A stretch of 44,953 nt of DNA from the NCBI GenBank assembly GCA_035278025.1, contig DATEJK010000113.1:1-44953 (forward strand), read 5' to 3'. Below, one piece after another: positions 15,350 through 23,867 of this stretch (positions are counted from its first letter, which is position 1; every line of letters starts with the position of its first letter). The DNA is from JAICWP01 sp035278025. GTDB lineage: Bacteria > Acidobacteriota > Terriglobia > Terriglobales > Acidobacteriaceae. Made by a program: the position numbers and the translations under genes. Below the pieces are notes generated by a model that saw only the letters and a program-made list of their open reading frames with translations, was not told where the DNA came from and searched no databases.

Positions 15350-16724
15350 GAGTATTCTCCGCTTGTTCCAGCACGCGCAGCACCGACTCCACGTTGGGCT
15401 CCACTTCCAGCGGCGCGCGCCGGTAAGGATCCAAACGGCGGCGTTCCTCTTCCGCAATCTCCGGCAGCAGCTCCCGACGATGGAACTTCAGCGTGTATTC
15501 CGGGTCCTTGAGCAAATGCCCGGTCAGTATCAACACCACGCGCTCATGGTGGTGCACGAATCCCTGGCGCACCAGTTTTTTGAGTCCGGCGAGAGTGACG
15601 GCGGAAGCGGGCTCGCAGCCCACGCCATCGCGGCCAATTTCCGCCTTGGCCATTGCGATCTCGGCCTCGCTCACCTGCTCGCAGCGCCCGCCGGTAGACT
15701 CGAGAACGCGCACCGCCTTTTTCCACGACACGGGATTGCCAATGCGAATGGCGGTGGCTGCCGTCTCCGCCGCCACGGGCACCAGACGCTGGCCGCCCGT
15801 CTCTCGCAGCGTGCGCACCAGCGCGTTGGCGCCTTCCGCCTGAATGATCGAAAGCTTGGGCAAAAACTGAATTAGACCCAAGCTGCGCAGTTCTTCCAGG
15901 CCCTTACCCAGCGCCGAGCAGTTGCCCAGGTTGCCCCCGGGAACGATGACGTGGTCCGGAATCTGCCAGTCCAGTTGCTCCAGCAGTTCGAGGGCGGCTG
16001 TCTTTTGCCCTTCCAGCCGATAAGGGTTGATGGAATTGAGCAGGTAAATGGGGTGGCGGCGCACCAGTTCGGTGAGAATGCGCAGGCAGCCATCAAAGTC
16101 GGTGCGCAACTGGCAAGTAAGCGCGCCATAGTCCAAAGCCTGCGAAAGCTTGCCCCACGCGATTTTGCCCTGGGGAATAAGCACCAGGCTGCGCAGGCCG
16201 CCGTGGGCGGCATAGCCGGCCATGGAAGCAGAAGTGTTGCCGGTAGAGGCGCAGGCCACCCAGGAAAAGCCCTCCTGGCGAGCCATGGAGATGGCCACAG
16301 TCATGCCCGTGTCCTTGAAGGACGCGGTCGGGTTCATGCCCTGGTGCTTGGCCAGGAGCAGGTCCACTCCGGCGCCGCGGGCACAGCGCGGCAACTCGAA
16401 AACCGGGGTATTGCCCTCATGCAGGGTGATGATGCCCCGCCAATCGGGCAGATGGGGCAGCAGTTCGCGGAAGCGCCACACACCGCTGGCGTCCTCGGCA
16501 TGGCGCGAAAGCTTACGGTCCCACCAGGTCTGCTTCAGGCGCGAGGCCCATACCCGGGTTTGAGCTTCACTCGCGGCCCAGGCGGGATACACCACTTCCA
16601 GCAGATCGCCGCAGCGCGGGCAGCGGAATTCCGCGCCTGCGCGCTCGAACTCCGCCCCGCACGCGATGCAGCGCAACGCATGGCCATTCTTCATGTCGGC
16701 TTGCACTTTGGCCCCTGCCGTCAT
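15336..16724 (-). CDS. thrC: Threonine synthase with N-terminal zinc ribbon
   Basis: A PLP enzyme that converts O-phosphohomoserine to threonine. Residues 19-38 form a four-cysteine zinc-ribbon (CIAC...CPRC), common in the archaeal-type/class II threonine synthases. The PLP lysine is Lys137 in NPTASFKDTGM, and the phosphate loop PGGNLGNCSALGKG is further on. The length of 462 residues fits. The first ATG gives MTAGAKVQADMKNG; a second ATG 10 codons later is also possible. It follows the cupin gene by 25 bases and overlaps thrB, so cupin-thrC-thrB-pgl are probably one transcript. Confidence 0.94.
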   Translation of the reverse strand: MTAGAKVQADMKNGHALRCIACGAEFERAGAEFRCPRCGDLLEVVYPAWAASEAQTRVWASRLKQTWWDRKLSRHAEDASGVWRFRELLPHLPDWRGIITLHEGNTPVFELPRCARGAGVDLLLAKHQGMNPTASFKDTGMTVAISMARQEGFSWVACASTGNTSASMAGYAAHGGLRSLVLIPQGKIAWGKLSQALDYGALTCQLRTDFDGCLRILTELVRRHPIYLLNSINPYRLEGQKTAALELLEQLDWQIPDHVIVPGGNLGNCSALGKGLEELRSLGLIQFLPKLSIIQAEGANALVRTLRETGGQRLVPVAAETAATAIRIGNPVSWKKAVRVLESTGGRCEQVSEAEIAMAKAEIGRDGVGCEPASAVTLAGLKKLVRQGFVHHHERVVLILTGHLLKDPEYTLKFHRRELLPEIAEEERRRLDPYRRAPLEVEPNVESVLRVLEQAENTHAAE

Positions 16725-16749
16725 TTTGGAATCGAGCCCCCGCCAAGGA

Positions 16750-17136
16750 TCAGCGGCGCAGGTACTGGTCGGTTTTGCTCAGCCAGTCAGCGCGCGGTGG
16801 CGTAAACACATCCAGGTCCACCGTGTCTTCCAGCGCGATGGCTTTGTGCGGCATGTTGGAAGGGATGCAGAGCACTTCCCCGGAGTGAACCACAATGTCG
16901 CGGCCGTCAATTTCGAACTTCAGCGCGCCTTCCAGAATGTAGGTGATCTGCTCGTTCTCGTGGCTATGCAACGGCACCACGCAGCCCTTTTTGAGCAGCA
17001 CGCGCGCCAGCATCATCTTCTCCCCCACTACCATCTGGCGCTGCAATAAGGGGTTGAGATCTTCCAGTTCCACTGACTTCCAGGGAATGTACTTGAGCTT
17101 GCCGGGCTGTCCTTCACTTTTGGGCATGGTAGCCAT
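16750..17136 (-). CDS. Single-domain cupin protein
   Basis: A 128-residue small beta-barrel protein. Cupin motif 1 reads VVPLHSHENEQITYILEGALKF, with the metal-type His-x-His...Glu pattern; motif 2 reads GEVLCIPSNMPHKA with its His. The metal site is therefore complete. The start at 17136 (MATMPKSEG) is chosen because AAGGA lies 9 bases upstream; the frame extends further but the extra 33 residues look non-coding. Such proteins are enzymes or ligand sensors; substrate unknown. It lies just before thrC, so a link to amino acid metabolism is possible but unproven. Confidence 0.85.
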   Translation of the reverse strand: MATMPKSEGQPGKLKYIPWKSVELEDLNPLLQRQMVVGEKMMLARVLLKKGCVVPLHSHENEQITYILEGALKFEIDGRDIVVHSGEVLCIPSNMPHKAIALEDTVDLDVFTPPRADWLSKTDQYLRR

Positions 17137-17248
17137 TGGTCGAATCCTTGGTTGTAAGGTGAGCTGCGGTTCCACGAGTATAAATGTCCGTGCCCGCCCA
17201 TGCCATGGGCTCCAGTGGCGCACCAGTCCCTGCATTCAGGCAACCGGG

Positions 17249-18217
17249 CTAACGCGCGTAGTAGCCCTTGCGGGCCTGTACCTTGAGCTTCTTGCCCGAC
17301 TTTTGCGCCCAGACCTGAATGCGGTGGAAGCGGCCATTGGCGGCGATTTCCGGGGGGCGGTAGGCCACGGCGTAGCGGTGGCGCAATTGTTCGCTGATGC
17401 GGGCAAAGGCGCGCGCCAGGTTGCGCGCTCTCCCCGGAAACAACGCTTGCCCGCCCGTGGGCTCGGCCAAATGCTTAAGATTCGTGTCAGCCGGAGAATT
17501 CCCCAGATAATTGGTGCTGACCGCGTAAACGGTCACCTCGTCCTGCTGAGCGCGCGCCACCACGGCTTGCAGGGTGCTTTTGCTGGAATTGTCGTCGCCG
17601 TCAGAAACCAGGATCAGGACCCGAGCCACCACACCTTCCCCGGGACGAGCCAACATGCTGCAGGCCTGAGCCACCGCGTCATAGAGGGCGGTTCCCCCGC
17701 CGGGAGACAGGCGGTTAATTCCAAGCGAGAGCAAACGCGGATCGTGGCTAAAATCCTGGCTCAGATGGAAGCTGTTGTTAAAGCCCGCAACCATGGCCTG
17801 GTCGGCTCGGCCGGGCAGCGTCTGACGCAGGAACATGGCCGCTGCCTCTTTTTCAAACTGAAAGCGTCCACGGATGGAGTCGCTGGTATCCACCAGGAGC
17901 GCAACCCGCAGCGGCAGATTCTCCTGGCCGCGAAAATCCACGATGGTGGCGGGGTTGCCGTTGTCCCGCACGGTGATGTCATCCCGGGTCAGTCCGGCCA
18001 CAAATTGGCCGCGTCGGGAGGCGGTAAACAAAACCTGAACCTCATTCACCTGCTTGCGGAGGGTCCATGAGTTCGAGGCTGTCGCCAGCAGCGCCTCCGA
18101 GGTTGCGCACAGGGCGCAGTCCTGAGCCTGCACTGCGACTGGCGGGTCGGAGGCGACGAGGAGTAGCAGAACCGCCAGTTGAAGTCGTGCTGCAAAAGTG
18201 GCCCGGGCGCGCATCAT
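17249..18217 (-). CDS. Secreted VWFA-domain protein (Acidobacteria type)
   Basis: A 322-residue protein with a signal peptide (about 1-31) and a von Willebrand factor A domain at about 103-300. The metal (MIDAS) site is intact: DTSDS at 110-114, a Thr in GGGTALYDAV and an Asp in LILVSDGDDNSS. The preceding segment (VQVLFTASRRGQFVAGLTRDDITVRDNG) matches the pattern of the VWFA-related family that is expanded in Acidobacteria, where a beta-rich segment with a D(I/F)xVxDNG motif precedes VWA. Probably an extracytoplasmic protein-protein or matrix adhesion module. It is 22 bases after the TPR gene and likely cotranscribed with it. Confidence 0.85.
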   Translation of the reverse strand: MMRARATFAARLQLAVLLLLVASDPPVAVQAQDCALCATSEALLATASNSWTLRKQVNEVQVLFTASRRGQFVAGLTRDDITVRDNGNPATIVDFRGQENLPLRVALLVDTSDSIRGRFQFEKEAAAMFLRQTLPGRADQAMVAGFNNSFHLSQDFSHDPRLLSLGINRLSPGGGTALYDAVAQACSMLARPGEGVVARVLILVSDGDDNSSKSTLQAVVARAQQDEVTVYAVSTNYLGNSPADTNLKHLAEPTGGQALFPGRARNLARAFARISEQLRHRYAVAYRPPEIAANGRFHRIQVWAQKSGKKLKVQARKGYYAR

Positions 18218-18239
18218 TTTGCACCCCCGCTTCGGCTAT

Positions 18240-19436
18240 TTACTTCTGGGTGGCCGCTTGACTGGCAGAAAGCTTCTCGATATTCGCGATCTGCGCGTTC
18301 ACCCGGGCAACGTCGGTGGATTGGGGAGCCAGGCGCACGTAGTTGCGCATATGCTCGGCCGCGCCCTGGTAATTATGTTTCTGGGCCAGGATCACGCCCA
18401 GCAGGTATTCCAGCTTGGGAATGCGGTGGGTCACATCGGTCTGGATGCCCTGGCGCGCGGCTTTTTCGGCATCGTCGTAATGCCCCAGGTAATAATTTGC
18501 GGCCGAGTTGTAATACCAGTCTTCGGCGAAGCTCAGTGGATTCAGCCGCAGCACCGCGCCGGTATCGTTCAGAACGTCCTGCCAGTGTTGCTCCTGGAAA
18601 TCCATGATGGCCAGCAACCCGTGGGGGCTGACAAACTGCGGGTCAGCGGCAACGGATTGCTGCAATGACTGCCGGGCTGCTGCCATGTCGTGCTGTTCCA
18701 GTTGGACGCGGGCCAGTTCCAGCCAGGCAGCGGCAAACTTGGGATAGATCTGGACCGCTTGCTGAAACTTCTTCTCCGCCGCCGGCCATTTCTTTTTCTG
18801 CGCCGCATCCCGGCCCTTCTCGAACGCCTTCCGGGCCTTGTCGGGGGCCATGGCCGTGGTGGCGCTGATAGTAAAGCCTTGCACCTTTGCCAGGCGGTGC
18901 AGAACAATGGTGCCCACATTCATGGACTCAGTCATGTCCACGGTGGCCAGCTCCAGGGTCTGCGAAGTGAAGCCGGGCAGCACCGCGATCAGTTCGCACT
19001 GCTGCAACTCACGGCGCTGTTGGAGTGCAGTGCGGAGCTGTCCCGGCATGCCGGACGACGTGGTGGTCACATCGCCGTTGCCCATGCCGCGCTGTTTGCC
19101 GAACTCGAAGCTGAAATTGCCCTTGCGGTCGGTGTAGCCTTCAAAATGCCGGTCGCCGCTGCACACACTCTCGATGGTTGCCGGATCGGTCAGTTCGCTG
19201 CCATCGTCCACTCTTACCTTGCCGGAAAGAAACAGCGGCATTGGCGGCAAAGTGTCGGGATTGTTGATCGTAGGCGGAATGTTGGTGCCGGGCACGGACC
19301 CGGTATTGCCCACCGAAGGCCGGCCGCCGCCGCCGTTTCCGGTACCGCCGCCACCTGTAGGCCGTCCCTGCGCCGCCAAGCTAATGCTAAGAACTAGTAT
19401 TCCTAGAAAACTGCCGAGGAAATGTGCCGGTCGCAT
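18240..19436 (-). CDS. Secreted regulatory-like plus TPR protein
   Basis: From ATG 19436 the protein has 398 residues with a signal peptide (HFLGSFLGILVLSISLAAQG). A Gly/Pro-rich low-complexity linker follows (about 25-60), then a beta-sandwich resembling the carboxypeptidase-regulatory fold (SGKVRVDDGSEL ... GYTDRKGNFSFEFG), and then at least four TPR-like repeats (KWPAAEKKFQQAVQIYPKF, HDMAAARQSLQQSVAADPQF and others). The order signal-beta domain-TPR is the same as in the protein at 29672-30661. The domain order suggests a periplasmic or cell-surface scaffold. It is followed at 22 bases by the VWFA gene. The longer frame to 19502 adds residues upstream of the signal peptide and is rejected. 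Confidence 0.8.
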   Translation of the reverse strand: MRPAHFLGSFLGILVLSISLAAQGRPTGGGGTGNGGGGRPSVGNTGSVPGTNIPPTINNPDTLPPMPLFLSGKVRVDDGSELTDPATIESVCSGDRHFEGYTDRKGNFSFEFGKQRGMGNGDVTTTSSGMPGQLRTALQQRRELQQCELIAVLPGFTSQTLELATVDMTESMNVGTIVLHRLAKVQGFTISATTAMAPDKARKAFEKGRDAAQKKKWPAAEKKFQQAVQIYPKFAAAWLELARVQLEQHDMAAARQSLQQSVAADPQFVSPHGLLAIMDFQEQHWQDVLNDTGAVLRLNPLSFAEDWYYNSAANYYLGHYDDAEKAARQGIQTDVTHRIPKLEYLLGVILAQKHNYQGAAEHMRNYVRLAPQSTDVARVNAQIANIEKLSASQAATQK

Positions 19437-19633
19437 GGAAGGCCTCCGCGTCCGCAAGCCGTAAAACCGGTAGGCGGGTTGTGTAGGATAGGAGTTGACC
19501 ACACCCCGAGCTGGTTGGCCTGATGTTTATCCCAGCCGGAGTGTTTGTCAAGACAAAAGGAAGGACTGCCGCAACCAGGTTGAGGATACGGGAAAATGGC
19601 AACTTTCACGTCCTCCAAGCATCATGGATAGCT

Positions 19634-20602
19634 ATGCGTCACTGGGCCTCTAAGCTGATAATCCTGGGCTGTATTGCATGGTCAACTATGGCGGGGGGCG
19701 CCCAGCAGGCTCTGCCCTCGCCTGCTCAGGTGGCGCAGGCGGAAGCGCAGGTCCAAGCCTATCGCGCCCAGTATGGCCTTAATCCCCAAGTGCTGCAATT
19801 CATGTCGGAAATTGCCCGCGCCAAGCTGGCGCTGGGGCAGGTGACAGCGGCCCAAGACTACGCCCGTCAAACCGAGCAGCTATGCCGGCAGGAATTGCAG
19901 CGGCGCGCCGTGGATGCGGAGCCGCGGTTGCCGCTGGCACTGGGCGGAGCGATTGAGGTGCGGGCGCAAGCGCTGGCCGAGAATGGCAACCGCAGCGGCG
20001 CCCTGGCCCTGCTGCGGGCAGCACTGAAAGAGTACGGCAATACCTCCCTGCAGGCCCGTCTGCAGAAAAACCTTAACCTCCTGACCATGGAAGGCAAGCC
20101 GGCTCCCCCGCTGGCGGAGCAACAGTATCTCGGGCCCAAGCCTCCGCCTCTCAGCGCCCTGCGCGGCCGCCCCGTATTGCTCTTCTTCTGGGCGCACTGG
20201 TGCGCCGACTGCAAACACCAAGGCCCCATCATCAGCCGCCTGGAGAGCGAATACCGGTCGAGAGGATTGGTGCTCCTGGGGCCGACCCAGCGCTACGGCT
20301 ATGCCGCCTACGGCGAGCCTGCCGCCCCGCAAGCCGAACTGCAGTACATTGACAGCGTGCGGCGGCAATATTACGCCGACTTGAGCACCATGCCGGTGCC
20401 CGTCAGCAAGCTGAATTTTGAGCGCTATGGGGCCAGCACCACTCCTACCCTGGTGCTGATTAATCGCCGCGGCTCCGTGGCCATGTATCACCCTGGCGTG
20501 CTCAGCTACGATCAACTGCGTGCCGAAATCGAGAAGGTGATCGCGCCGCCGGCGGCACGTCAAACCCAGGCACCACATCGCGAAATACGAACACCCCGTT
20601 AG
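19634..20602 (+). CDS. Secreted thioredoxin-like (TlpA/redoxin) protein
   Basis: From ATG 19634 the product has 322 residues with a signal peptide (residues 1-24, ending GGAQQ). Residues 30-155 are helical and TPR-like. A thioredoxin fold follows, with the active site WAHWCADCKHQGPI (Cys190, Cys193) and a cis-Pro region TTPTLVLINRRG. The WCADC active site differs from the WCPPC or WCxxC of standard TlpA. A role in periplasmic disulfide reduction or redox repair is likely; the N-terminal helical domain may bind a client. A longer frame from 19523 would place residues before the signal peptide and is rejected. It is transcribed away from the TPR/VWFA genes, with a 197-base divergent spacer. Confidence 0.82.
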   Translation: MRHWASKLIILGCIAWSTMAGGAQQALPSPAQVAQAEAQVQAYRAQYGLNPQVLQFMSEIARAKLALGQVTAAQDYARQTEQLCRQELQRRAVDAEPRLPLALGGAIEVRAQALAENGNRSGALALLRAALKEYGNTSLQARLQKNLNLLTMEGKPAPPLAEQQYLGPKPPPLSALRGRPVLLFFWAHWCADCKHQGPIISRLESEYRSRGLVLLGPTQRYGYAAYGEPAAPQAELQYIDSVRRQYYADLSTMPVPVSKLNFERYGASTTPTLVLINRRGSVAMYHPGVLSYDQLRAEIEKVIAPPAARQTQAPHREIRTPR

Positions 20603-20814
20603 CGGCTTCACCGTGGAAGCAACAAGCAGGTCCTTCGCCGCGCTCCCTGGCCTGAGGCTCGGCGGGCAGCTCAGGATGACAAATCAAAAATGGAATAGTT
20701 GCGGCGCGGCCGAAGGTTTTGAAAGGGTGCAGCCCCTTCCCTGTTCTTACTTGCAGGTCCTTAAAGGGGTGCTCCACCTACTCGCCCGCTGACTCCCGAC
20801 CCCTGACTCCCGTC
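20603..20814. repeat. Intergenic spacer with REP-like repeat and tandem CTGACTCCCG
   Basis: This convergent spacer holds a GCAGGTCCTTCGC...CAGCTCAGGATGAC element (20626-20680), which resembles the dispersed repeat reading roughly 'tgtcatcctgag...cgaaggacctgc' that I recall from several bacterial genomes. A second fragment, TTGCAGGTCCTT, lies at 20751-20762. The 10-base unit CTGACTCCCG occurs twice (20789-20798 and 20803-20812) just before the permease stop. No gene is apparent. Genome-wide copies would need a search. Confidence 0.5.
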
Positions 20815-21981
20815 CTAGAGTTCCCGCAACGCCACCGCAATGCGCGCCCGGGCGGCGCGGACGGCGGGCGGAACTCCCCCGGCCAATCCCATAATCAGGG
20901 CGAAGATAATTCCGCCCAGCAGCAGTGGCGGAGTCACGCGGAAAGCGAAGGCCAGGTGGGAGAAAGTCTGCCAGTTCATGGCGCCGGTGGTCATGCCGTT
21001 GAGGGGCAATACTCCTATGCATCCGATCAACCCGCCAATAAGGGCGATGCATAGCGCCTCGAACACGAACGACGTGACCACGCTGCCCGAGCCAAATCCC
21101 AGGGCGCGCATGGTGGCAATTTCGCGCGAACGCTCGGACACCGCCGAATACATGGTGTTGAGCGCCCCAAATACCGCGCCCACGCCCATCACCAGGGCCA
21201 CCAGGGTGCCGAGCACGGTAATCAGCCGGGTGAGCGCCTGCGATTGCTTGTCGTAGTACTCAACTTCGCGCTCCACGTCCAGGGTCAAGCGCGGATCCGA
21301 GGTCAGCGTGTCCTTAAAATGTTGGAAAGCTTCGGGCGAGGTCAGGCGGACCGTTACCGACTGGAAGTTGTTTGAGGGACGCTTATATACGCCGTTGAGA
21401 ACGGTGGCATCGGCCCAGACTTCGGAGTCGAAGGCGCTGCCGCCGGCGTCGAAGACGCCCACTACCGTCCAGGTGCCGCCGCCGAACCTGACGGTGTTGC
21501 CCAGGTTGAAGCCGGCGTAGGTGCCGGCTACGTTTCGGCCCACCACCAGTTCATCCAGACCGGGCCGGAAGAAGCGCCCGGACACCACCTTGATGTTGCG
21601 GACCGCCAGCGCCTTGGGCGATACGCCGCGCACCTGCACGTTGGCATCGGCGCCGTTGGACTTCAGGGGAAAAGGAGCGATCACCACTACCTCGGGGCTA
21701 ACCAGGGGCCCGGAAGAGTCGCGCGCCACCCCAGGCGCGTCCTCGATAATGCGCGCCTGGTCGAGGGAAACGGCGCTCGACATCTCACTGGTAGCGCCGC
21801 CGCGCAGCAGCAAGGCATTGCTGGGCGATCCGGAGGCCACCAGGGTGGTCCTGAAGCCTTTGGCCAGGGCCAGCATGGCCACGAACACGCCCACCGTGCC
21901 CGCGATACCCAGCACCGCCACCACGGTGGAACTCCAGCGCACTCGCAGGCTGTTCAGGTTGTAATTCAGGGGGATGGCCAT
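20815..21981 (-). CDS. ABC transporter permease, MacB/FtsX type (second permease)
   Basis: A 388-residue permease with an N-terminal helix (about 15-40), a large periplasmic MacB-like domain (about 45-260) and three C-terminal helices in an FtsX domain (VFGALNTMYSAVSERSREIATMRALGFG). The SERSREIATMRALG segment is the coupling motif that contacts the ATPase. It starts 1 base after the stop of the other permease. Probable role: half of a mechanotransmission exporter for lipids, peptides or antibiotics, with the adaptor and ATPase of the same operon. Confidence 0.88.
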   Translation of the reverse strand: MAIPLNYNLNSLRVRWSSTVVAVLGIAGTVGVFVAMLALAKGFRTTLVASGSPSNALLLRGGATSEMSSAVSLDQARIIEDAPGVARDSSGPLVSPEVVVIAPFPLKSNGADANVQVRGVSPKALAVRNIKVVSGRFFRPGLDELVVGRNVAGTYAGFNLGNTVRFGGGTWTVVGVFDAGGSAFDSEVWADATVLNGVYKRPSNNFQSVTVRLTSPEAFQHFKDTLTSDPRLTLDVEREVEYYDKQSQALTRLITVLGTLVALVMGVGAVFGALNTMYSAVSERSREIATMRALGFGSGSVVTSFVFEALCIALIGGLIGCIGVLPLNGMTTGAMNWQTFSHLAFAFRVTPPLLLGGIIFALIMGLAGGVPPAVRAARARIAVALREL

Positions 21982-21982
21982 G

Positions 21983-23125
21983 TCATACGCTCCGCAGCGC
22001 GTCCACCACTTTTAGCCGGCCGGCCGAGTAAGCCGGCCAGATGCCCGCCGCCAACCCGACCGCCAGGGCCAGAACCGCGCCCACAGCCATGGCCCGAGTC
22101 GGCAGGTAGAAAAAGGGCAGCAACCCGCCGGTGGGATCGCCCCGCAAGGTTAGCAGCTTGGCCAAGGTCAAACCCACAGCGCCGCCAATCGCCGCTACCA
22201 GCAGCGATTCGAACACTACCAGTAGAAGAACAAAGGTATCGGAAAACCCCACCGCTTTAAGCACCGCCAGCTCGCGGATGCGCTCCCGCACCGCAATCGC
22301 CATGGTGTTGCCGGCCACCAGCAAGAGGGTGAAGAACACCACCGCACCAATGCTCATGATCAGGAAGCTGATGTTGCCCATCTGCTTGGCGAACGAGGCG
22401 GCAAATGCCTGCTCCGTATCGGTCTTGGTTTCCCAGGGTGAATTGGCGAAGGTGGTGTCAATCGCTTTGGCGATTCTTACCGCATTGTCCGGACTGTCCA
22501 CCTTCACCACGTACCAGCCCACCAGCCCGTGCCAGTAAGTGTTTTCCCTTTCCTCAAGGTATTTGTAGTGAAACCAGAACTGAGTGGTGTCGTCGGCGGG
22601 CCGCTTTCCCGTGTAAATGGCGCGGATGTTGAATTCCCAGGTTCCGGGGAAAATTGTCCCCTTGATGGGAATCCGGTCGCCCACCTTCCAGCCAAAGCGC
22701 TTGGCCAGCTTCACACCAACAATGGCGCCCTCGCGATCCTCCTTGTACGCCTTCCATTGGTCGTCGGGGATTACGAATTCCGGGTAAATGGAGTGGAAGG
22801 TGTCATCGTCTATAGCTAACTGGGCGAAGAAGTTCTTCGGGTCCTGGTAGATGCCTCCAAACCAATTGTTGTGGGTGACCAGTTTTATTCCTGGAATCCG
22901 CTCCAGGCGCTCCTGATAGGCAACCGGCAGCGGCTGGATAAGGGATACCTTGTTGATCACGATAAGGCGATTGGAGCCTGCAACGTCCAAGCCCTGATTA
23001 AAGGCGCCGCGCACGATGGCCAGCAGCCCGAACAGGAACAGGGCCACGGCAAAAGAACCCAACGTCAGCGTGGTGCGGATCTTCTTGCGAAACAGGTTGG
23101 CAACAATGAGGTGGAGGTATTTCAA
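21983..23125 (-). CDS. ABC transporter permease, MacB/FtsX type (first permease)
   Basis: A 380-residue protein with the same fold as its neighbour: one N-terminal helix (about 18-40), a large extracytoplasmic domain and three C-terminal helices with the coupling motif ERIRELAVLKAVGFSD. The start overlaps the ATPase stop by 4 bases (ATGA), so translation is coupled. Its periplasmic domain is diverged from that of the other permease, which suggests a heterodimer of the LolC/LolE kind rather than a MacB homodimer. Confidence 0.88.
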   Translation of the reverse strand: MKYLHLIVANLFRKKIRTTLTLGSFAVALFLFGLLAIVRGAFNQGLDVAGSNRLIVINKVSLIQPLPVAYQERLERIPGIKLVTHNNWFGGIYQDPKNFFAQLAIDDDTFHSIYPEFVIPDDQWKAYKEDREGAIVGVKLAKRFGWKVGDRIPIKGTIFPGTWEFNIRAIYTGKRPADDTTQFWFHYKYLEERENTYWHGLVGWYVVKVDSPDNAVRIAKAIDTTFANSPWETKTDTEQAFAASFAKQMGNISFLIMSIGAVVFFTLLLVAGNTMAIAVRERIRELAVLKAVGFSDTFVLLLVVFESLLVAAIGGAVGLTLAKLLTLRGDPTGGLLPFFYLPTRAMAVGAVLALAVGLAAGIWPAYSAGRLKVVDALRSV

Positions 23126-23859
23126 GGTCGGCCTCCAGCGCTGCTGCCCACCTTACCGGCCTCAACGAGGACGCCCTTTTCCAGGTGCAGCAGGGTATGG
23201 GCGCGGGCCGCCGCCACCGGATCGTGTGTGACCAGCAGCACCGTCTTGCGGTGCTCCTCCACCAGGCGGTCTATGAGATCCATGATTTCATCCGCGCTTT
23301 TGCGGTCGAGATCGCCCGTGGGTTCGTCGCAAAGCAGGAAAGTGGGATCGGCGACAATGGCGCGGGCGATGGCCACCCGCTGCTCCTGCCCGCCGGAGAG
23401 CTGGCGGGGATAGTGGTGCATGCGGTCAGCCAGGCCGACCACCTGCAGCGCCGTTTCCACGTGCTGCTTGCGTTCGTTTTTTGAGAGCTTGGTCAAGAGC
23501 AGCGGCAGCTCCACGTTCTGAAACGCAGTTAGCACCGGAATCAGGTTGTACATCTGGAAGATGAAGCCTACGTGCCGGGCCCGCCACGAAGTAAGCTTCC
23601 CGGCCGACAAATGGGTAATTTCGTCGCCCGCCACGGTGATGGTGCCGTTGGTGGGCAGATCAAGCCCGCCCAGCAGGTTGAGCAGGGTGGTCTTGCCCGA
23701 GCCGCTGGGACCCATGAAGGCGACGAAATCGCCGGCGTCTACATCGAGGTTAAGCCCTTGAAGAACATGGATTTCCTCGCTGCCGCGCTGGTATTTTTTG
23801 TCCAGTCCCCGCACCCGCACCAGGCTGTTGCCGCTGCCATTGCCGTCCACCCTGACCAT
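23122..23859 (-). CDS. ABC transporter ATPase, MacB/LolD type
   Basis: A 245-residue nucleotide-binding subunit. Walker A is GPSGSGKTTL (50-59), the Q-loop region is FIFQMYNLIPVLTAFQNV, the signature is LSGGQEQRVAIARA, Walker B is FLLCDEPTGDLD and the H-loop is VTHDP. The LIPVLTAFQNVELPL segment is typical for the MacB/LolD group. It lies 8 bases after the adaptor gene and overlaps the next permease gene by 4 bases. Confidence 0.94.
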   Translation of the reverse strand: MVRVDGNGSGNSLVRVRGLDKKYQRGSEEIHVLQGLNLDVDAGDFVAFMGPSGSGKTTLLNLLGGLDLPTNGTITVAGDEITHLSAGKLTSWRARHVGFIFQMYNLIPVLTAFQNVELPLLLTKLSKNERKQHVETALQVVGLADRMHHYPRQLSGGQEQRVAIARAIVADPTFLLCDEPTGDLDRKSADEIMDLIDRLVEEHRKTVLLVTHDPVAAARAHTLLHLEKGVLVEAGKVGSSAGGRP

Positions 23860-23867
23860 GACTCCTA

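Noticed and set aside
19523..19633. Longer start for the thioredoxin-like gene
   Set aside because: It would place about 37 polar residues before a clear signal peptide.
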